Positions 8,213 to 16,520 are shown, counted from the first letter of the stretch. The stretch: 35,731 bases of DNA from Clostridia bacterium (GCA_017462545.1 JAFTQX010000017.1:1-35731); one strand, 5' to 3'. The notes: generated by a model not told the origin, from the sequence alone. Made by a program: numbers and translations.

Positions 8213-8986
8213 ATGAAACTTGCTGCACAGCTTTACACCATTCACGATTACACCAAGAACGAGGCGGATATCGAACGCTCGCTTTATAAGATCAAGGAGA
8301 TCGGCTATAACGCCATTCAGATCTCTGCCTTTGGCGAATACCGCACCCCGTGGCTTGCCGACCTGCTGAAAAAATTGGAGCTGGAGGTGTGCGTCACGCA
8401 CATGCCCTATGCCCGCATCACGGGCGATACCGATCGCCTGATCGAGGAGCACCGCCTGCTTGGCTGTGATACCATCGGTCTTGGCAGTCTGCCGAAATAT
8501 GACCGCGCCTCGGTGCTTTCCATCTTTGAGGAGCTGGCCCCCGCCATTGATAAAATTCACGACGCGGGCATGAAATTCGTTTTCCACAATCATTGGCACG
8601 AGTTCGTCCCCTACGCGGAGGACGGCAAAAACGCCTTTGACCTGTACTGTGAGCGCTTTCCCGCTGACCGTGCCGGCATCCTGATGGACTTTTATTGGCT
8701 GGTCTACGCCTGCCAGAAGCCGATGGAATCGATTGAGAAGTACCGCGACCGCCTGGGCATCGTGCACTTTAAGGATATGACGATGAACGAAAAGGGCGAG
8801 CGCATCTTTACCGAGATCTATAACGGCTGCATCGACTATACCGCCATCTTCCACAAGCTTTGCGAAGTGGGCGGCAAATGGGCCGCGATCGAGGAGGATG
8901 TCTGCCCCTGCGGCGACCCCTTCCGCGCGCTTGCCATCAGCCTGGAGAACATCAAGGCGCACGGCCTGCCGTTTGAAAATCTGTAA
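8213..8986 (+). CDS. Sugar phosphate isomerase/epimerase family protein (TIM barrel)
   Basis: A 257-residue AP_endonuc_2-like barrel starting MKLAAQLYTIHDYTK. Candidate metal-binding segments are FHNHWHEF, ILMDFYW, IVHFKDM and AAIEEDV. I choose the ATG at 8213, four bases after the uxuB stop, over a GTG at 8198 that would overlap uxuB; TGGGG lies about nine bases before it. Members interconvert keto-sugars or act on 3-keto-glycosides. Here it closes the uxuA-uxuB operon and is followed by a strong terminator, so it probably supplies or isomerises a sugar-acid intermediate. The exact substrate cannot be read from sequence. Confidence 0.9.
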   Translation: MKLAAQLYTIHDYTKNEADIERSLYKIKEIGYNAIQISAFGEYRTPWLADLLKKLELEVCVTHMPYARITGDTDRLIEEHRLLGCDTIGLGSLPKYDRASVLSIFEELAPAIDKIHDAGMKFVFHNHWHEFVPYAEDGKNAFDLYCERFPADRAGILMDFYWLVYACQKPMESIEKYRDRLGIVHFKDMTMNEKGERIFTEIYNGCIDYTAIFHKLCEVGGKWAAIEEDVCPCGDPFRALAISLENIKAHGLPFENL

Positions 8987-8993
8987 TCCCCCC

Positions 8994-9036
8994 AAAAAGG
9001 CTTGCAAAGGGAAAAAATCCCTTGCAAGCCTTTTTT
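8994..9036 (+). terminator. Intrinsic terminator of the uxu operon
   Basis: AAAAAGGCTTGCAA(A)GGGA pairs with TCCCTTGCAAGCCTTTTT with one bulged base, followed by T6. It lies eight bases after the stop of the isomerase gene. Confidence 0.92.
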
Positions 9037-9125
9037 GTTTTGCCGTAGGCGCTGTTCCGCTGCGCCCCGCCCTATGGCAAAAAACAGAGCCCCGCCCGTG
9101 CGCCGGAGAAAATCTTCGCGTCTTG

Positions 9126-9155
9126 GAATAACTTCTCCTTTTTCTGCCCATAATG
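9126..9155 (+). promoter_or_regulatory. Probable sigma-G (forespore) promoter of spoVA
   Basis: GAATA (9126-9130), an 18-base spacer, then CATAATG (9149-9155), six of seven positions fitting the CATNHTA -10 of sigma-G. No sigma-A promoter is seen here. spoVA operons are sigma-G dependent in Bacillus subtilis, which supports the reading. Confidence 0.6.
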
Positions 9156-9171
9156 CAGAAAAAAAGGAGAA
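9133..9171 (+). promoter_or_regulatory. Inverted repeat covering the spoVAC ribosome binding site
   Basis: Left arm TTCTCCTTTTTCTGC (9133-9147) pairs with GCAGAAAAAAAGGAGAA (9155-9171) with a 2-base bulge. The right arm contains the AAAGGAG of spoVAC. The left arm overlaps the spacer of the predicted promoter, so a transcript started there would lack it. Confidence 0.6.
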
Positions 9172-9177
9172 TTTTCC

Positions 9178-9621
9178 ATGACAGACAAGCAAGCATATTT
9201 GCAATACGTCAATCGCCGCGCCGCCCGCTCTCCCGTACTGCGCAACTGTGCCGCCGCCTTTTGGGTGGGCGGCAGCATTTGCCTTGGCGGGCAGCTTTTG
9301 CGCGCGCTTTACCGCGCGCTGGGGGCAAGCCCGGATGCGGCGGGCACCTTGGTCAGCATCACGCTGGTTTTCTTTTCCGCTCTTGCCACCGGTCTGGGCA
9401 TCTTTGATACTATCGCCCGCTATGCGGGGGCAGGAACGCTTTTGCCCATCACGGGCTTTGCCAATGCGGTCGTCTCGCCCGCCATTGACACCAAAAGCGA
9501 GGGCTTTGTGCTGGGTGTTGGGGCCAAGATCTTTACCGTGGCAGGGCCGGTGCTGCTTTATGGCACGGCCGCCTCGGTGCTTTATGGGCTGATCTACTGG
9601 GTCTATGTGCTGTTTTCGTAA
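9178..9621 (+). CDS. spoVAC: Stage V sporulation protein AC
   Basis: A 147-residue inner forespore membrane protein of the SpoVA channel, which moves Ca-dipicolinic acid into the spore and releases it at germination; SpoVAC of Bacillus subtilis acts as a mechanosensitive channel. Hydrophobic segments lie at about residues 24-45, 55-78 and 120-146. Conserved stretches are the N-terminal KQAYLQYVNRRA, GGSICLGGQLL and GFANAVVSPAID. AAAAAGGAG lies eight bases before the ATG, behind a sigma-G-like promoter. First gene of a three-gene spoVAC-D-E cluster; spoVAA, spoVAB and spoVAF are not here. Confidence 0.95.
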   Translation: MTDKQAYLQYVNRRAARSPVLRNCAAAFWVGGSICLGGQLLRALYRALGASPDAAGTLVSITLVFFSALATGLGIFDTIARYAGAGTLLPITGFANAVVSPAIDTKSEGFVLGVGAKIFTVAGPVLLYGTAASVLYGLIYWVYVLFS

Positions 9622-9639
9622 CAAGGGGGGAAGGAACGC

Positions 9640-10644
9640 ATGGGGCATATTTGGGAATTTGAAGCACCCGCACGGGTGCTCTCGCACGCCTCGGCCGTTG
9701 GGCGTGAGGAGTTTCTTGGGCCGCTTGGCAGCTTGTTTGACTATCACGACGAAAGCGACCGCTTTGGTGCCAAGACCTGGGAAAAGGCAGAGGGGGCACT
9801 CGGTGCAACCGTCTTCAATCTGGCACTTGGGCGTGCCGGCCTTTCGCACACAGCCATCGACCTGCTGCTGGCGGGCGATCTGCAAAATCAATGCGTGGCC
9901 TCCTCGGGCGGACTTTCTGTGTTTGGCGTGCCGTATCTCGGTCTGTATGGTGCTTGCTCCACCTTTGTGGAGGGGCTGCTGGTGTCAGCCCTCGCCTTAA
10001 ACGCCGCACAGCCGCTTTCGCGGGTGGCGGTGGTCACCACCTCGCACAACTGCGCGGCCGAGCGGCAGTTTCGTCTGCCGCTGGAATATGGCGGCCAGCG
10101 GACACCGACCGCGCAATGGACAGCCACCGCCGGTGGCTGCCTGCTGCTGGAGCGAGGCAGGCAGGGCGTGTGCCTGACGGCGGGCATGGCGGGGCGCATG
10201 GTAGATGGCGGCGTTTCAGATGCCGCCAATATGGGCGCGGCCATGGCGCCTGCCGCCGCCGATTCGCTTGTCCGCTGGTTTCGGGAAAGCGGGGAAAGCC
10301 CTACGGACTATGACGCCATCATCACAGGAGACCTTGGGCAGGAGGGAAGCGAGATCCTCTCCGACCTCTTGGCCATGAAGGGGCTTTCGCTTTCCGATCG
10401 GCACCGGGATTGCGGCGTGCTGCTCTATGACCGTGCGCGGCAGGACGTGCACGCCGGCGGCTCCGGCTGTGGGTGCTGCGCCTCGGTCACGGCTGCCTTG
10501 TTTTTGCCACAGCTGCTGCGTGGCGAGATGCGCCGCGTGCTGCTGATGGCCACCGGCGCGCTGATGAGCCCTACCAGCGTGCAGCAGGGGGGCAGTATTG
10601 TGGGCATTGCGCCGATCGTACGGATGGAGGTACTTGAAAAATGA
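9640..10644 (+). CDS. spoVAD: Stage V sporulation protein AD
   Basis: A 334-residue soluble, thiolase-fold protein that binds dipicolinic acid as part of the SpoVA complex. Recognisable segments are SHASAVGREE, FGAKTWEKAE, GDLQNQC, the 'GLYGACSTFVEGL' stretch with a Cys in the thiolase active-site position, TTSHNCAAERQFR and the end PTSVQQGGSIVGIAP. It is of usual length. GGAAGGA precedes the ATG, and the stop overlaps the spoVAE start (ATGA at 10641-10644), so the two are coupled. Identification is firm. Confidence 0.96.
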   Translation: MGHIWEFEAPARVLSHASAVGREEFLGPLGSLFDYHDESDRFGAKTWEKAEGALGATVFNLALGRAGLSHTAIDLLLAGDLQNQCVASSGGLSVFGVPYLGLYGACSTFVEGLLVSALALNAAQPLSRVAVVTTSHNCAAERQFRLPLEYGGQRTPTAQWTATAGGCLLLERGRQGVCLTAGMAGRMVDGGVSDAANMGAAMAPAAADSLVRWFRESGESPTDYDAIITGDLGQEGSEILSDLLAMKGLSLSDRHRDCGVLLYDRARQDVHAGGSGCGCCASVTAALFLPQLLRGEMRRVLLMATGALMSPTSVQQGGSIVGIAPIVRMEVLEK

Positions 10645-11012
10645 GCTTATTTTATGAATGCGTGGCGGCCTTTTGCGTGGGTGGGCTGCTTTGTGTGGTG
10701 GCACAGCTGCTGATCGACCTGACGCGCCTGACCCCCGCGCGGATCCTCGTTTCCTTTGTGGTGGCAGGGGTCGTCCTTTCCGCTGTGGGGCTATATGAGC
10801 CGCTTTATCGCTTTGCGGGCTGCGGCGTCAGCGTACCGCTGCTCGGCTTTGGCGGCGCGCTGGCACGTGGCGTGCGAGAGGCGGTGCATACAGACGGCCT
10901 GCTTGGCGTACTGACGGGCGGTCTGTCGGCCGCCGCCGCAGGCACCACGGCCGCCATGATGCTGGGGCTGCTCTGCGCCTTGATCTTCAAAAGTCGCCCC
11001 AAACGCGCGTAG
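10641..11012 (+). CDS. spoVAE: Stage V sporulation protein AE
   Basis: A 123-residue hydrophobic protein with four predicted membrane segments and the conserved GFGGALARGVREA loop seen in SpoVAE/SpoVAEB. It forms the membrane part of the dipicolinate channel with SpoVAC. The start overlaps spoVAD by four bases. A terminator follows at 11025, so the operon is just C, D and E, the minimal arrangement common in Clostridia. Confidence 0.95.
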   Translation: MSLFYECVAAFCVGGLLCVVAQLLIDLTRLTPARILVSFVVAGVVLSAVGLYEPLYRFAGCGVSVPLLGFGGALARGVREAVHTDGLLGVLTGGLSAAAAGTTAAMMLGLLCALIFKSRPKRA

Positions 11013-11024
11013 CCGTCAAAAGAG

Positions 11025-11056
11025 AAAGAGGGAAGAAACTTTCTTCCCTCTTTTTT
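11025..11056 (+). terminator. Intrinsic terminator of the spoVA operon
   Basis: AAAGAGGGAAGAAA (11025-11038) pairs with TTTCTTCCCTCTTT (11040-11053) and is followed by more T residues. Confidence 0.88.
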
Positions 11057-11064
11057 CGTTTTGC

Positions 11065-11095
11065 AAAAACAGCCCCCTGCCGAAGGCAGGGGGCT
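11065..11095 (-). terminator. Intrinsic terminator of the DUF5107/TPR gene
   Basis: AGCCCCCTGCC (11071-11081) and GGCAGGGGGCT (11085-11095) form an 11-base stem. On the minus strand it is followed by GTTTTTGC, five bases downstream of the stop of the minus-strand gene. Confidence 0.85.
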
Positions 11096-11099
11096 TTCG

Positions 11100-14000
11100 C
11101 TATGCAATTTCGTCGAGCAGCTCCAGCTCAAAGGCGATCTTCGGAGACGGGTCAAGCGCGATCGACTTCACAAAGAGCTCCTTCGCGCCGGCTATGTCGC
11201 CATTGTACAGCTTGCCGTAGCCCAGCATGCCGTAGAGCGCGGCCAGACGATTCTGCGTGCCGTTGCCGACAAAGCAGTTGTAAAGCGAGCCAACCACACG
11301 GTGGTAGGTGCAACCCTCACCAAGCTCTCTTTCCCAAGAGAGGATGGCATCACGCATGATCTTCTGCGCGCGCATTTCCTCGCCGCCCAGGCGAACAGAC
11401 ATGGCGGAATAGTAGACAAACTCGCCGCCCATGTTCCACATGCCGACATCCTTCATGCCGCAGAGCTTCTGAATGATTGCCTCTGCCTCCTCGGTCTTGC
11501 CAAGCGCCTTGAGCGCGGCAGCCTCGTAGTACTGGTAGGGCATCATGACGCTCTCGTTCCAGAAGCCGACGTTGAGGTTCTCGGGCATCTTCTGCGAGGC
11601 GCGGAAGTCACGCAGGGCATCCTCATAGCGGCCTTCCTTCATCGCGCGGCGGCCACGGGCAAAGCAAGCATACATATACGGCTCGGCGGTGGCGTACTCG
11701 GCACCCTCACCGGGGGAGAAGATGTGCGAGCGCATGGTCTTCTCTGCCTCGTCGTACTGCCCTGCGGCGTTATAGGCGCGGGCAATGGTCAGCTGGATCT
11801 GGTCGGTCACGTTTTCGGGCTTATTCGCATCAATGAATGCCGCATTCTCGGCAAACGAGCCGCCCAGCTTTTGCATGACGGTGGCCGTTTCGGTCAGCAG
11901 CGTGCCATCATTCGGGTGCAGCTCAACCGCGCGGCGCAGAAGAGGCAGTGCCTCCTGCTTGCGGTCAAGATGGTTGAAATAGCAGAGGGCCAGGTTGCGG
12001 TAGGGGATATAGAACTTCGGCAGGTACTTGATGCTCTTTTCCCACAGCTTGGCGGCGCATTCGTAGAGCTGCGCGTTATAAAGCTGACAGCCGAGCAGGT
12101 AGGCAGCAAAGCCGTCCTTTTCGTTCGCGGCGAGGGCAGCCTTGAGCACGGTGAGTTCGCCTGCGCGGATCGGGAAGGCATCAACGATCAGGTTCTTTCC
12201 GGCCAGGCTGCGCTGACGGGCAGCGCGGGTGCCCTCACCCAGCTTCTCATAGCAGTAGGCCAGGGTGTAGCGAACCATGGCATCACATTTCGCATACGGC
12301 AGCACGCCATTCAGCAGGCTGATCGTCTCGGCATAGAAGCCGGCATCGATCAGGTCGCAGGCCAGATCCAGCGCGGTCTGTGCGGGATTGGAATGAAGTG
12401 CCTCGTAGAAGGCGGTCTTGCCCTTGCCGGTGACGGTAGCCAGCACAAAGCGGGCAAGGTGGTTGAGCGGATCCAGATCCAGCGCGTGGCGGCAAAGGTC
12501 GGCCGCGCGGCGGGTTTCACCATTCTGATAGAGGGCAAGGGCCGCGTAGGGGATGGCCAGCGGATGGCGGCTCTCCTTCTCCATCGCATTCAGCGCGTGA
12601 CCGAGCATGGCGGCATAGTCGCCGCGCAGGCCGTCAATGGCGGCGAGGGCGGTCATGGCGGGGGAGATGACGTTTTGCGACCAGGCGGCACGATAGAAGG
12701 CATCATAAGCCTCGTCGATCTTGCCAAGCTGACGGAGGCAGATGCCGCGCATATAGCCAACCGTACCATCCTCGGGATTCTGGTTGTAGCGGCATTCCTC
12801 TGCCCATGCCTGATCGAGGTAGGAGAGTGCCTTTTCGTATGCCTGGGTGCGGGTATAGTATTCACCAAGACCCTTGAGCGCGGGCAGGAAGCCGGGCTCA
12901 CGGCGCAGGGCCTCAAGGTAGTAGATATCCGGCTTGTAGAGCGGGCTGCGGTACTGGTCAAGGTGCTGACCGGCGGTCACCAGCTCCATGGGGGTCTTCA
13001 GCTTATCGGGCAGCGGAATGCCCTTGTTATCCTTCGGGATATGGATGTAGTCCGGCTCCTCTTCCTTGTAGGAGAGCAGCAGCACGCCGTCTGCCGAAAC
13101 GAGACGCACAGAAAGCAGCTCGTTTGCGGGGTAGTCAAGCGGGAAGGAAACAACGGCCGAGGGGGTCGCGTCTACCGTTTCTGCCAGCAGCGTTCTGCCG
13201 TCAGCCCCGAGCACGGTCACACGCAGACCGCTCTGCTTGCTCGTCACGTTCAGGCGCAGCTCCTTCTCCTCACGCAGCAGGGCAACAGCGGCATCCAAGG
13301 TCGCATAGCTGGTATAGCCGATGCCCTGGGTGGGGTACCAATACTGCGAGAAGGTCTTGGTCTCGTAGGGGGCAAGCCAGGTAAAGTCGGGCTGGTCGTC
13401 GGTATAAGAGCCGGCCATCAGCTCGGCATATTGACCGTCTTCATCGGTCAGCTTCTTTTCCCATGCCTCGGCGTTTTTGCCGTAGCCCCAGGTAAAGAGC
13501 TTTTTACCGGGCGAGACGTGGTGGTTGGCAATGTGCAGCACGCCGCAGTTTTCTACATAGTCAAAGCCGCCGAAGAAGTCATACTTCGAGGGAGCGGCAA
13601 AGTAGGAGGTGGCCAGGCGGGAATTCTTGTGCCAGCTGATATCCTTCGGCTCGGTGATGTTATCCGCACCGTACTGCCCCTGTGCGATGGGGAAGGTGGT
13701 GTGGCCGGCATCGTTGTGGTGATGCACCCAGGTAACATCCGGCGGGAAGACCAGGCGGTAGCCCTCATGCACCTTCACTGCCGCATTCTCCCACCAGAGG
13801 AAGTTGTGCTTGTTCGGGGTGCGGTTGGTCACGGCCATGCGAGTCTCAAAATAAGAGGATTCCGGATGCAGCACCACGCCAACCATACCCTTGGTACGGT
13901 CGTTGGGGGCGTGCTCGGAGAGCCAGACGATGGCGGTGCCATCCTCCTCGGTCTCGATCTCATAGTCTACCGGCATTACGGTAGAGGGACGGTGGTGGAA

Positions 14001-14375
14001 GGGCCAGTTGAACTCGATACCGCCCGAGACCCAAGAGCCGTACGCGCCGATCAGCGCAGGCTTGATGACATGCTGGCGATAGAGGAAGTCGTAGCCCGTG
14101 GTCTTATCAAAGGCCTCAAAGATACGGCCACCAAGGGCGGGAATGATGGCAAGGCGGATATACTCGTTCTCGAGACGGATGACCGTCCATTCCTTTTCCT
14201 CACGGTGCTCACCGTCAGCGGTGGAGACAACGCGGGAGGGATAGGGGTTGCCGGTAGTGCCCTGGTGGTTTGCCGTCTCGGCAAACATGGGCATCTCCTC
14301 TGCCTCAGGGATGGGGTAGGTGGGAATCTTCCACTGCTCTACCGCAACGTCTACGGTCGGAAACTGCTTTTTCAT
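11100..14375 (-). CDS. DUF5107 domain protein with TPR repeats
   Basis: A 1091-residue protein with no signal peptide. The N-terminal 330 residues match the DUF5107 type, a galactose-mutarotase-like beta-sandwich, with PALGGRIFEAFDKTTGYDFLY, GGIEFNWPFHHRP and FLWWENAAV. From about residue 450 to the end it is helical tetratricopeptide repeats, for example YTRTQAYEKALSYLDQAW and AYNAAGQYDEAEKTM. The start at 14375 has GAGGA nine bases upstream and lies downstream of a sigma-A promoter; frames extending to 14501 are rejected because they cross that promoter. Such proteins are found next to sugar-use genes and are thought to bind or process carbohydrates, but no reaction is established. A PocR-AraC regulator is transcribed divergently and probably controls it. 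Confidence 0.9.
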   Translation of the reverse strand: MKKQFPTVDVAVEQWKIPTYPIPEAEEMPMFAETANHQGTTGNPYPSRVVSTADGEHREEKEWTVIRLENEYIRLAIIPALGGRIFEAFDKTTGYDFLYRQHVIKPALIGAYGSWVSGGIEFNWPFHHRPSTVMPVDYEIETEEDGTAIVWLSEHAPNDRTKGMVGVVLHPESSYFETRMAVTNRTPNKHNFLWWENAAVKVHEGYRLVFPPDVTWVHHHNDAGHTTFPIAQGQYGADNITEPKDISWHKNSRLATSYFAAPSKYDFFGGFDYVENCGVLHIANHHVSPGKKLFTWGYGKNAEAWEKKLTDEDGQYAELMAGSYTDDQPDFTWLAPYETKTFSQYWYPTQGIGYTSYATLDAAVALLREEKELRLNVTSKQSGLRVTVLGADGRTLLAETVDATPSAVVSFPLDYPANELLSVRLVSADGVLLLSYKEEEPDYIHIPKDNKGIPLPDKLKTPMELVTAGQHLDQYRSPLYKPDIYYLEALRREPGFLPALKGLGEYYTRTQAYEKALSYLDQAWAEECRYNQNPEDGTVGYMRGICLRQLGKIDEAYDAFYRAAWSQNVISPAMTALAAIDGLRGDYAAMLGHALNAMEKESRHPLAIPYAALALYQNGETRRAADLCRHALDLDPLNHLARFVLATVTGKGKTAFYEALHSNPAQTALDLACDLIDAGFYAETISLLNGVLPYAKCDAMVRYTLAYCYEKLGEGTRAARQRSLAGKNLIVDAFPIRAGELTVLKAALAANEKDGFAAYLLGCQLYNAQLYECAAKLWEKSIKYLPKFYIPYRNLALCYFNHLDRKQEALPLLRRAVELHPNDGTLLTETATVMQKLGGSFAENAAFIDANKPENVTDQIQLTIARAYNAAGQYDEAEKTMRSHIFSPGEGAEYATAEPYMYACFARGRRAMKEGRYEDALRDFRASQKMPENLNVGFWNESVMMPYQYYEAAALKALGKTEEAEAIIQKLCGMKDVGMWNMGGEFVYYSAMSVRLGGEEMRAQKIMRDAILSWERELGEGCTYHRVVGSLYNCFVGNGTQNRLAALYGMLGYGKLYNGDIAGAKELFVKSIALDPSPKIAFELELLDEIA

Positions 14376-14426
14376 GGCAAAAATCCTCGTTTTTTTCATT
14401 TTATGGCGAGCGCTTTGCTCAAGACC

Positions 14427-14455
14427 AGTATAGCAACCTTTTTCCCGTTTTGCAA
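14427..14455 (-). promoter_or_regulatory. Sigma-A promoter of the DUF5107/TPR gene
   Basis: Minus strand TTGCAA (14455-14450), a 17-base spacer and TATACT (14432-14427). A short GAGC...GCTC inverted repeat (14408-14420) lies just downstream and could be an operator. Confidence 0.72.
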
Positions 14456-14509
14456 GGCTTTTTTCAATTTTTTCTTCCTCTTTTTTTGCACTATATTCCA
14501 CTTTGCAGA

Positions 14510-14538
14510 TTGACAGTCATAGGGCGAAGGTGTATAAT
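14510..14538 (+). promoter_or_regulatory. Consensus sigma-A promoter of the PocR-AraC gene
   Basis: Perfect TTGACA (14510-14515), a 17-base spacer and perfect TATAAT (14533-14538). This is one of the strongest promoters in the window and divergent from that at 14427-14455. Confidence 0.85.
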
Positions 14539-14571
14539 AATAAAAAAGAGCCAATCCGTTGGGAGGGCAAT

Positions 14572-15387
14572 ATGCAATTTACATACAACCTGCAAAAATT
14601 AGAGGAGGCGCTATACGATTTTTACCGCGTGACCGGTGTTTCGATCACCTTTTACAGTACCGAGTTCAAGGCGCTGAAGCAAAAATCCACCCAGCCAACG
14701 CGCTATTGCAGCATGGTCGGCTCTGTCAAGGGGTCTGATTCCTGCTTCCGCTCGACCAACGCGCTGCTGCGTCTTTGTGAGCAAAGGCGCGAGCCGGTGC
14801 GCCACATCTGTGACGCGGGTCTTGTGGACATTGCCGTTCCCCTGCTTTACGCGGGCAGCATCATGGGCTACCTGATGCTGGGGCAGATTCGCCGGGAGGA
14901 GGCCTTCCCTGCGGTGACGTTTGACCCCTCGCTTGACCGCGCGGTGCTGGAGTCTCTTTACCGCGAGCTTCCTTGCCTGGACGAGGAGGCGATCGGGGCG
15001 ATCATGCACATCGCGGTCATGCTGACCAAATACATTTTGCTTGAGAACATGATCAAGCCCAAGACCAACAGCGCGGCCGAGGCCGTTTCTGCCTTTATTG
15101 AGGCGCACCTTTCGGAAAAGCTGACCGTTTCGCGCATTGCGCGGCACGTCCATCTTTCGCCAAGCGGCATCTACAAGGCCATTCACTCCTGCTACGGCTG
15201 TACGGTAAATGCCTATATCACCACGCGGCGGATCGAGCGATCGCTTGTGCTTTTGGAAACCAGTGCCGCCTCGATTGAGGAGATCGCCGCCGCCGTCGGC
15301 TTTTCAAGCGAGGCCTATTATTGCCGTTGCTTCAAGCGTGAAAAGGGCATTTCACCCCTGCAATACCGCCGCACGCAGCAGGAATAG
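14572..15387 (+). CDS. PocR-domain AraC family transcriptional regulator
   Basis: A 271-residue regulator. Residues 1 to about 165 are a PocR sensory domain, with the Cys-containing stretches YCSMVGSVKGSDSC and HICDAGLVDIAVPL and the membrane-free GYLMLGQI strand. Residues 170-271 are an AraC-type double helix-turn-helix ending VGFSSEAYYCRCFKREKGISPLQYRR. The chosen ATG at 14572 follows GGGAGGG; an in-frame start at 14503 would precede the promoter and is rejected. PocR domains bind small hydrocarbon ligands such as diols or sugars. Its divergent neighbour, the DUF5107/TPR gene, is the likely target. Confidence 0.92.
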   Translation: MQFTYNLQKLEEALYDFYRVTGVSITFYSTEFKALKQKSTQPTRYCSMVGSVKGSDSCFRSTNALLRLCEQRREPVRHICDAGLVDIAVPLLYAGSIMGYLMLGQIRREEAFPAVTFDPSLDRAVLESLYRELPCLDEEAIGAIMHIAVMLTKYILLENMIKPKTNSAAEAVSAFIEAHLSEKLTVSRIARHVHLSPSGIYKAIHSCYGCTVNAYITTRRIERSLVLLETSAASIEEIAAAVGFSSEAYYCRCFKREKGISPLQYRRTQQE

Positions 15388-15407
15388 AAAAAGATGGCGC
15401 CGCCCCC

Positions 15408-15436
15408 TTGCGTTTTGGGGGAAATCATGCTATACT
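15408..15436 (+). promoter_or_regulatory. Sigma-A promoter of the dnaC-like gene
   Basis: TTGCGT (15408-15413), 17 bases, TATACT (15431-15436). It lies 42 bases before the start codon. Confidence 0.72.
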
Positions 15437-15477
15437 AGAAAGGAAACTATGTTACACCGATCAAGGGAGGGGCTTTT

Positions 15478-16443
15478 ATGGGATACAGCGCAGAAAACTA
15501 CCGCACGGTCAAGGAGCTGCTGGACACGCGCCGCGCAGAGGCGGTCAAGGAAAGTGAGCGTCGCCGTGCCGAGCTGCACGCAAAAAGCCCTGAGGTTGCC
15601 GAGATCGACCGCGCCCTGCGCAAAACGGGCATGTCCCTCTTTCGCGCAGCCTGCATGGGCGGCAAGGATGCCGAGCCGTTTTTGCGCGTGATGGCCGAAA
15701 ACAAGGCCCTGTTAGAGAGCCGCGCAGAGCTGCTTGCCTCGCTTGGTCTGCCGTCTGACTATACCGAGGTGCACTACACCTGCCCCCTCTGCTCGGATTC
15801 CGGCTATGTGGATATCAATATGTGCACCTGCATGAAGCGGGAGCTGACGCTGGCGGCCTTTCGCTCGTCCGGGCTTGGCTCGCTGCTCGAAAAGCAGACC
15901 TTTGAAAGCTTCTCGCTTGACTATTACCGTGCCGAGCCGCAAAATCTGCGCCTGATGGAGCGCACGCTGGCCGTGGCGAAGGAGTATGCCGCCGGCTTTT
16001 CTATGCGCGCGGGCAATCTGATCTTCTTTGGCCGTACCGGCCTTGGCAAGACGCATCTTTCCACCGCCATCGCGCGGGAGGTCATTTTGCGTGGCTATGA
16101 CGTGCGCTATGACAGCCTGCCCAACATCCTCTCCGATTTTGAATTTGACCGCTACAAGAGCAGCTACAAGGACGACACCCCGCGTGGGGAAAAATACCTT
16201 TCCTGCGACCTGCTGATCATGGATGACCTGGGCACCGAGGTGGTCAACCAGTTTACCCTTTCCTGCCTGTATAACATCATCAACACCCGCCTGTGTGCCG
16301 AGCGACCGACCATCATCAGCACCAACCTGGGCGAGGACATGCTGCAGGAACGCTACAATGACCGCATCACCAGCCGCCTGCTGGGTGAATATCGCCCCTT
16401 GATCTTTGTGGGCGAGGACATCCGCATGCAGAAGCTGCAATAA
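15478..16443 (+). CDS. DnaC/DnaI-like ATP-binding protein (probable helicase loader)
   Basis: A 321-residue AAA+ ATPase. The N-terminal 90 residues are helical. A zinc-binding segment follows, YTCPLCSDSGYVDINMCTCM, with four Cys. The ATPase core has Walker A GRTGLGKTH, Walker B LLIMDDLG, and sensor-1 IISTNL. This arrangement matches DnaI/DnaC loaders, which place the replicative helicase DnaB on DNA, and also phage and IstB relatives. It has its own promoter, an AGGGAGG ribosome binding site and its own terminator, so it is a single-gene unit. It sits directly left of the phage cassette. It is more likely the host loader than a phage gene because of the independent unit, but a phage origin cannot be excluded. 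Confidence 0.88.
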   Translation: MGYSAENYRTVKELLDTRRAEAVKESERRRAELHAKSPEVAEIDRALRKTGMSLFRAACMGGKDAEPFLRVMAENKALLESRAELLASLGLPSDYTEVHYTCPLCSDSGYVDINMCTCMKRELTLAAFRSSGLGSLLEKQTFESFSLDYYRAEPQNLRLMERTLAVAKEYAAGFSMRAGNLIFFGRTGLGKTHLSTAIAREVILRGYDVRYDSLPNILSDFEFDRYKSSYKDDTPRGEKYLSCDLLIMDDLGTEVVNQFTLSCLYNIINTRLCAERPTIISTNLGEDMLQERYNDRITSRLLGEYRPLIFVGEDIRMQKLQ

Positions 16444-16459
16444 GAAATAAAAATAGGAC

Positions 16460-16494
16460 AAGAACCGACACATGCTTGTGTCGGTTCTTTTTTT
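16460..16494 (+). terminator. Intrinsic terminator of the dnaC-like gene
   Basis: AAGAACCGACACA (16460-16472), loop TGCT, TGTGTCGGTTCTT (16477-16489), then a T-run. It separates the host unit from the phage cassette. Confidence 0.93.
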
Positions 16495-16520
16495 GCGCGT
16501 CGGTGGCAACGCCTGTTTTT

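Noticed and set aside
11061..14513. A 1150-codon open frame on the + strand opposite the DUF5107/TPR gene
   Set aside because: It has no domains, biased composition typical of an antisense reading, and no ribosome binding site. The minus-strand frame has clear DUF5107 and TPR motifs. The antisense frame stays open because the real gene avoids TTA, CTA and TCA codons.
15478..16443. DnaC-like ATPase as an IS21 IstB helper of a transposon
   Set aside because: No IstA transposase or terminal inverted repeats are nearby, and the Cys-rich zinc segment and own promoter and terminator fit a helicase loader.
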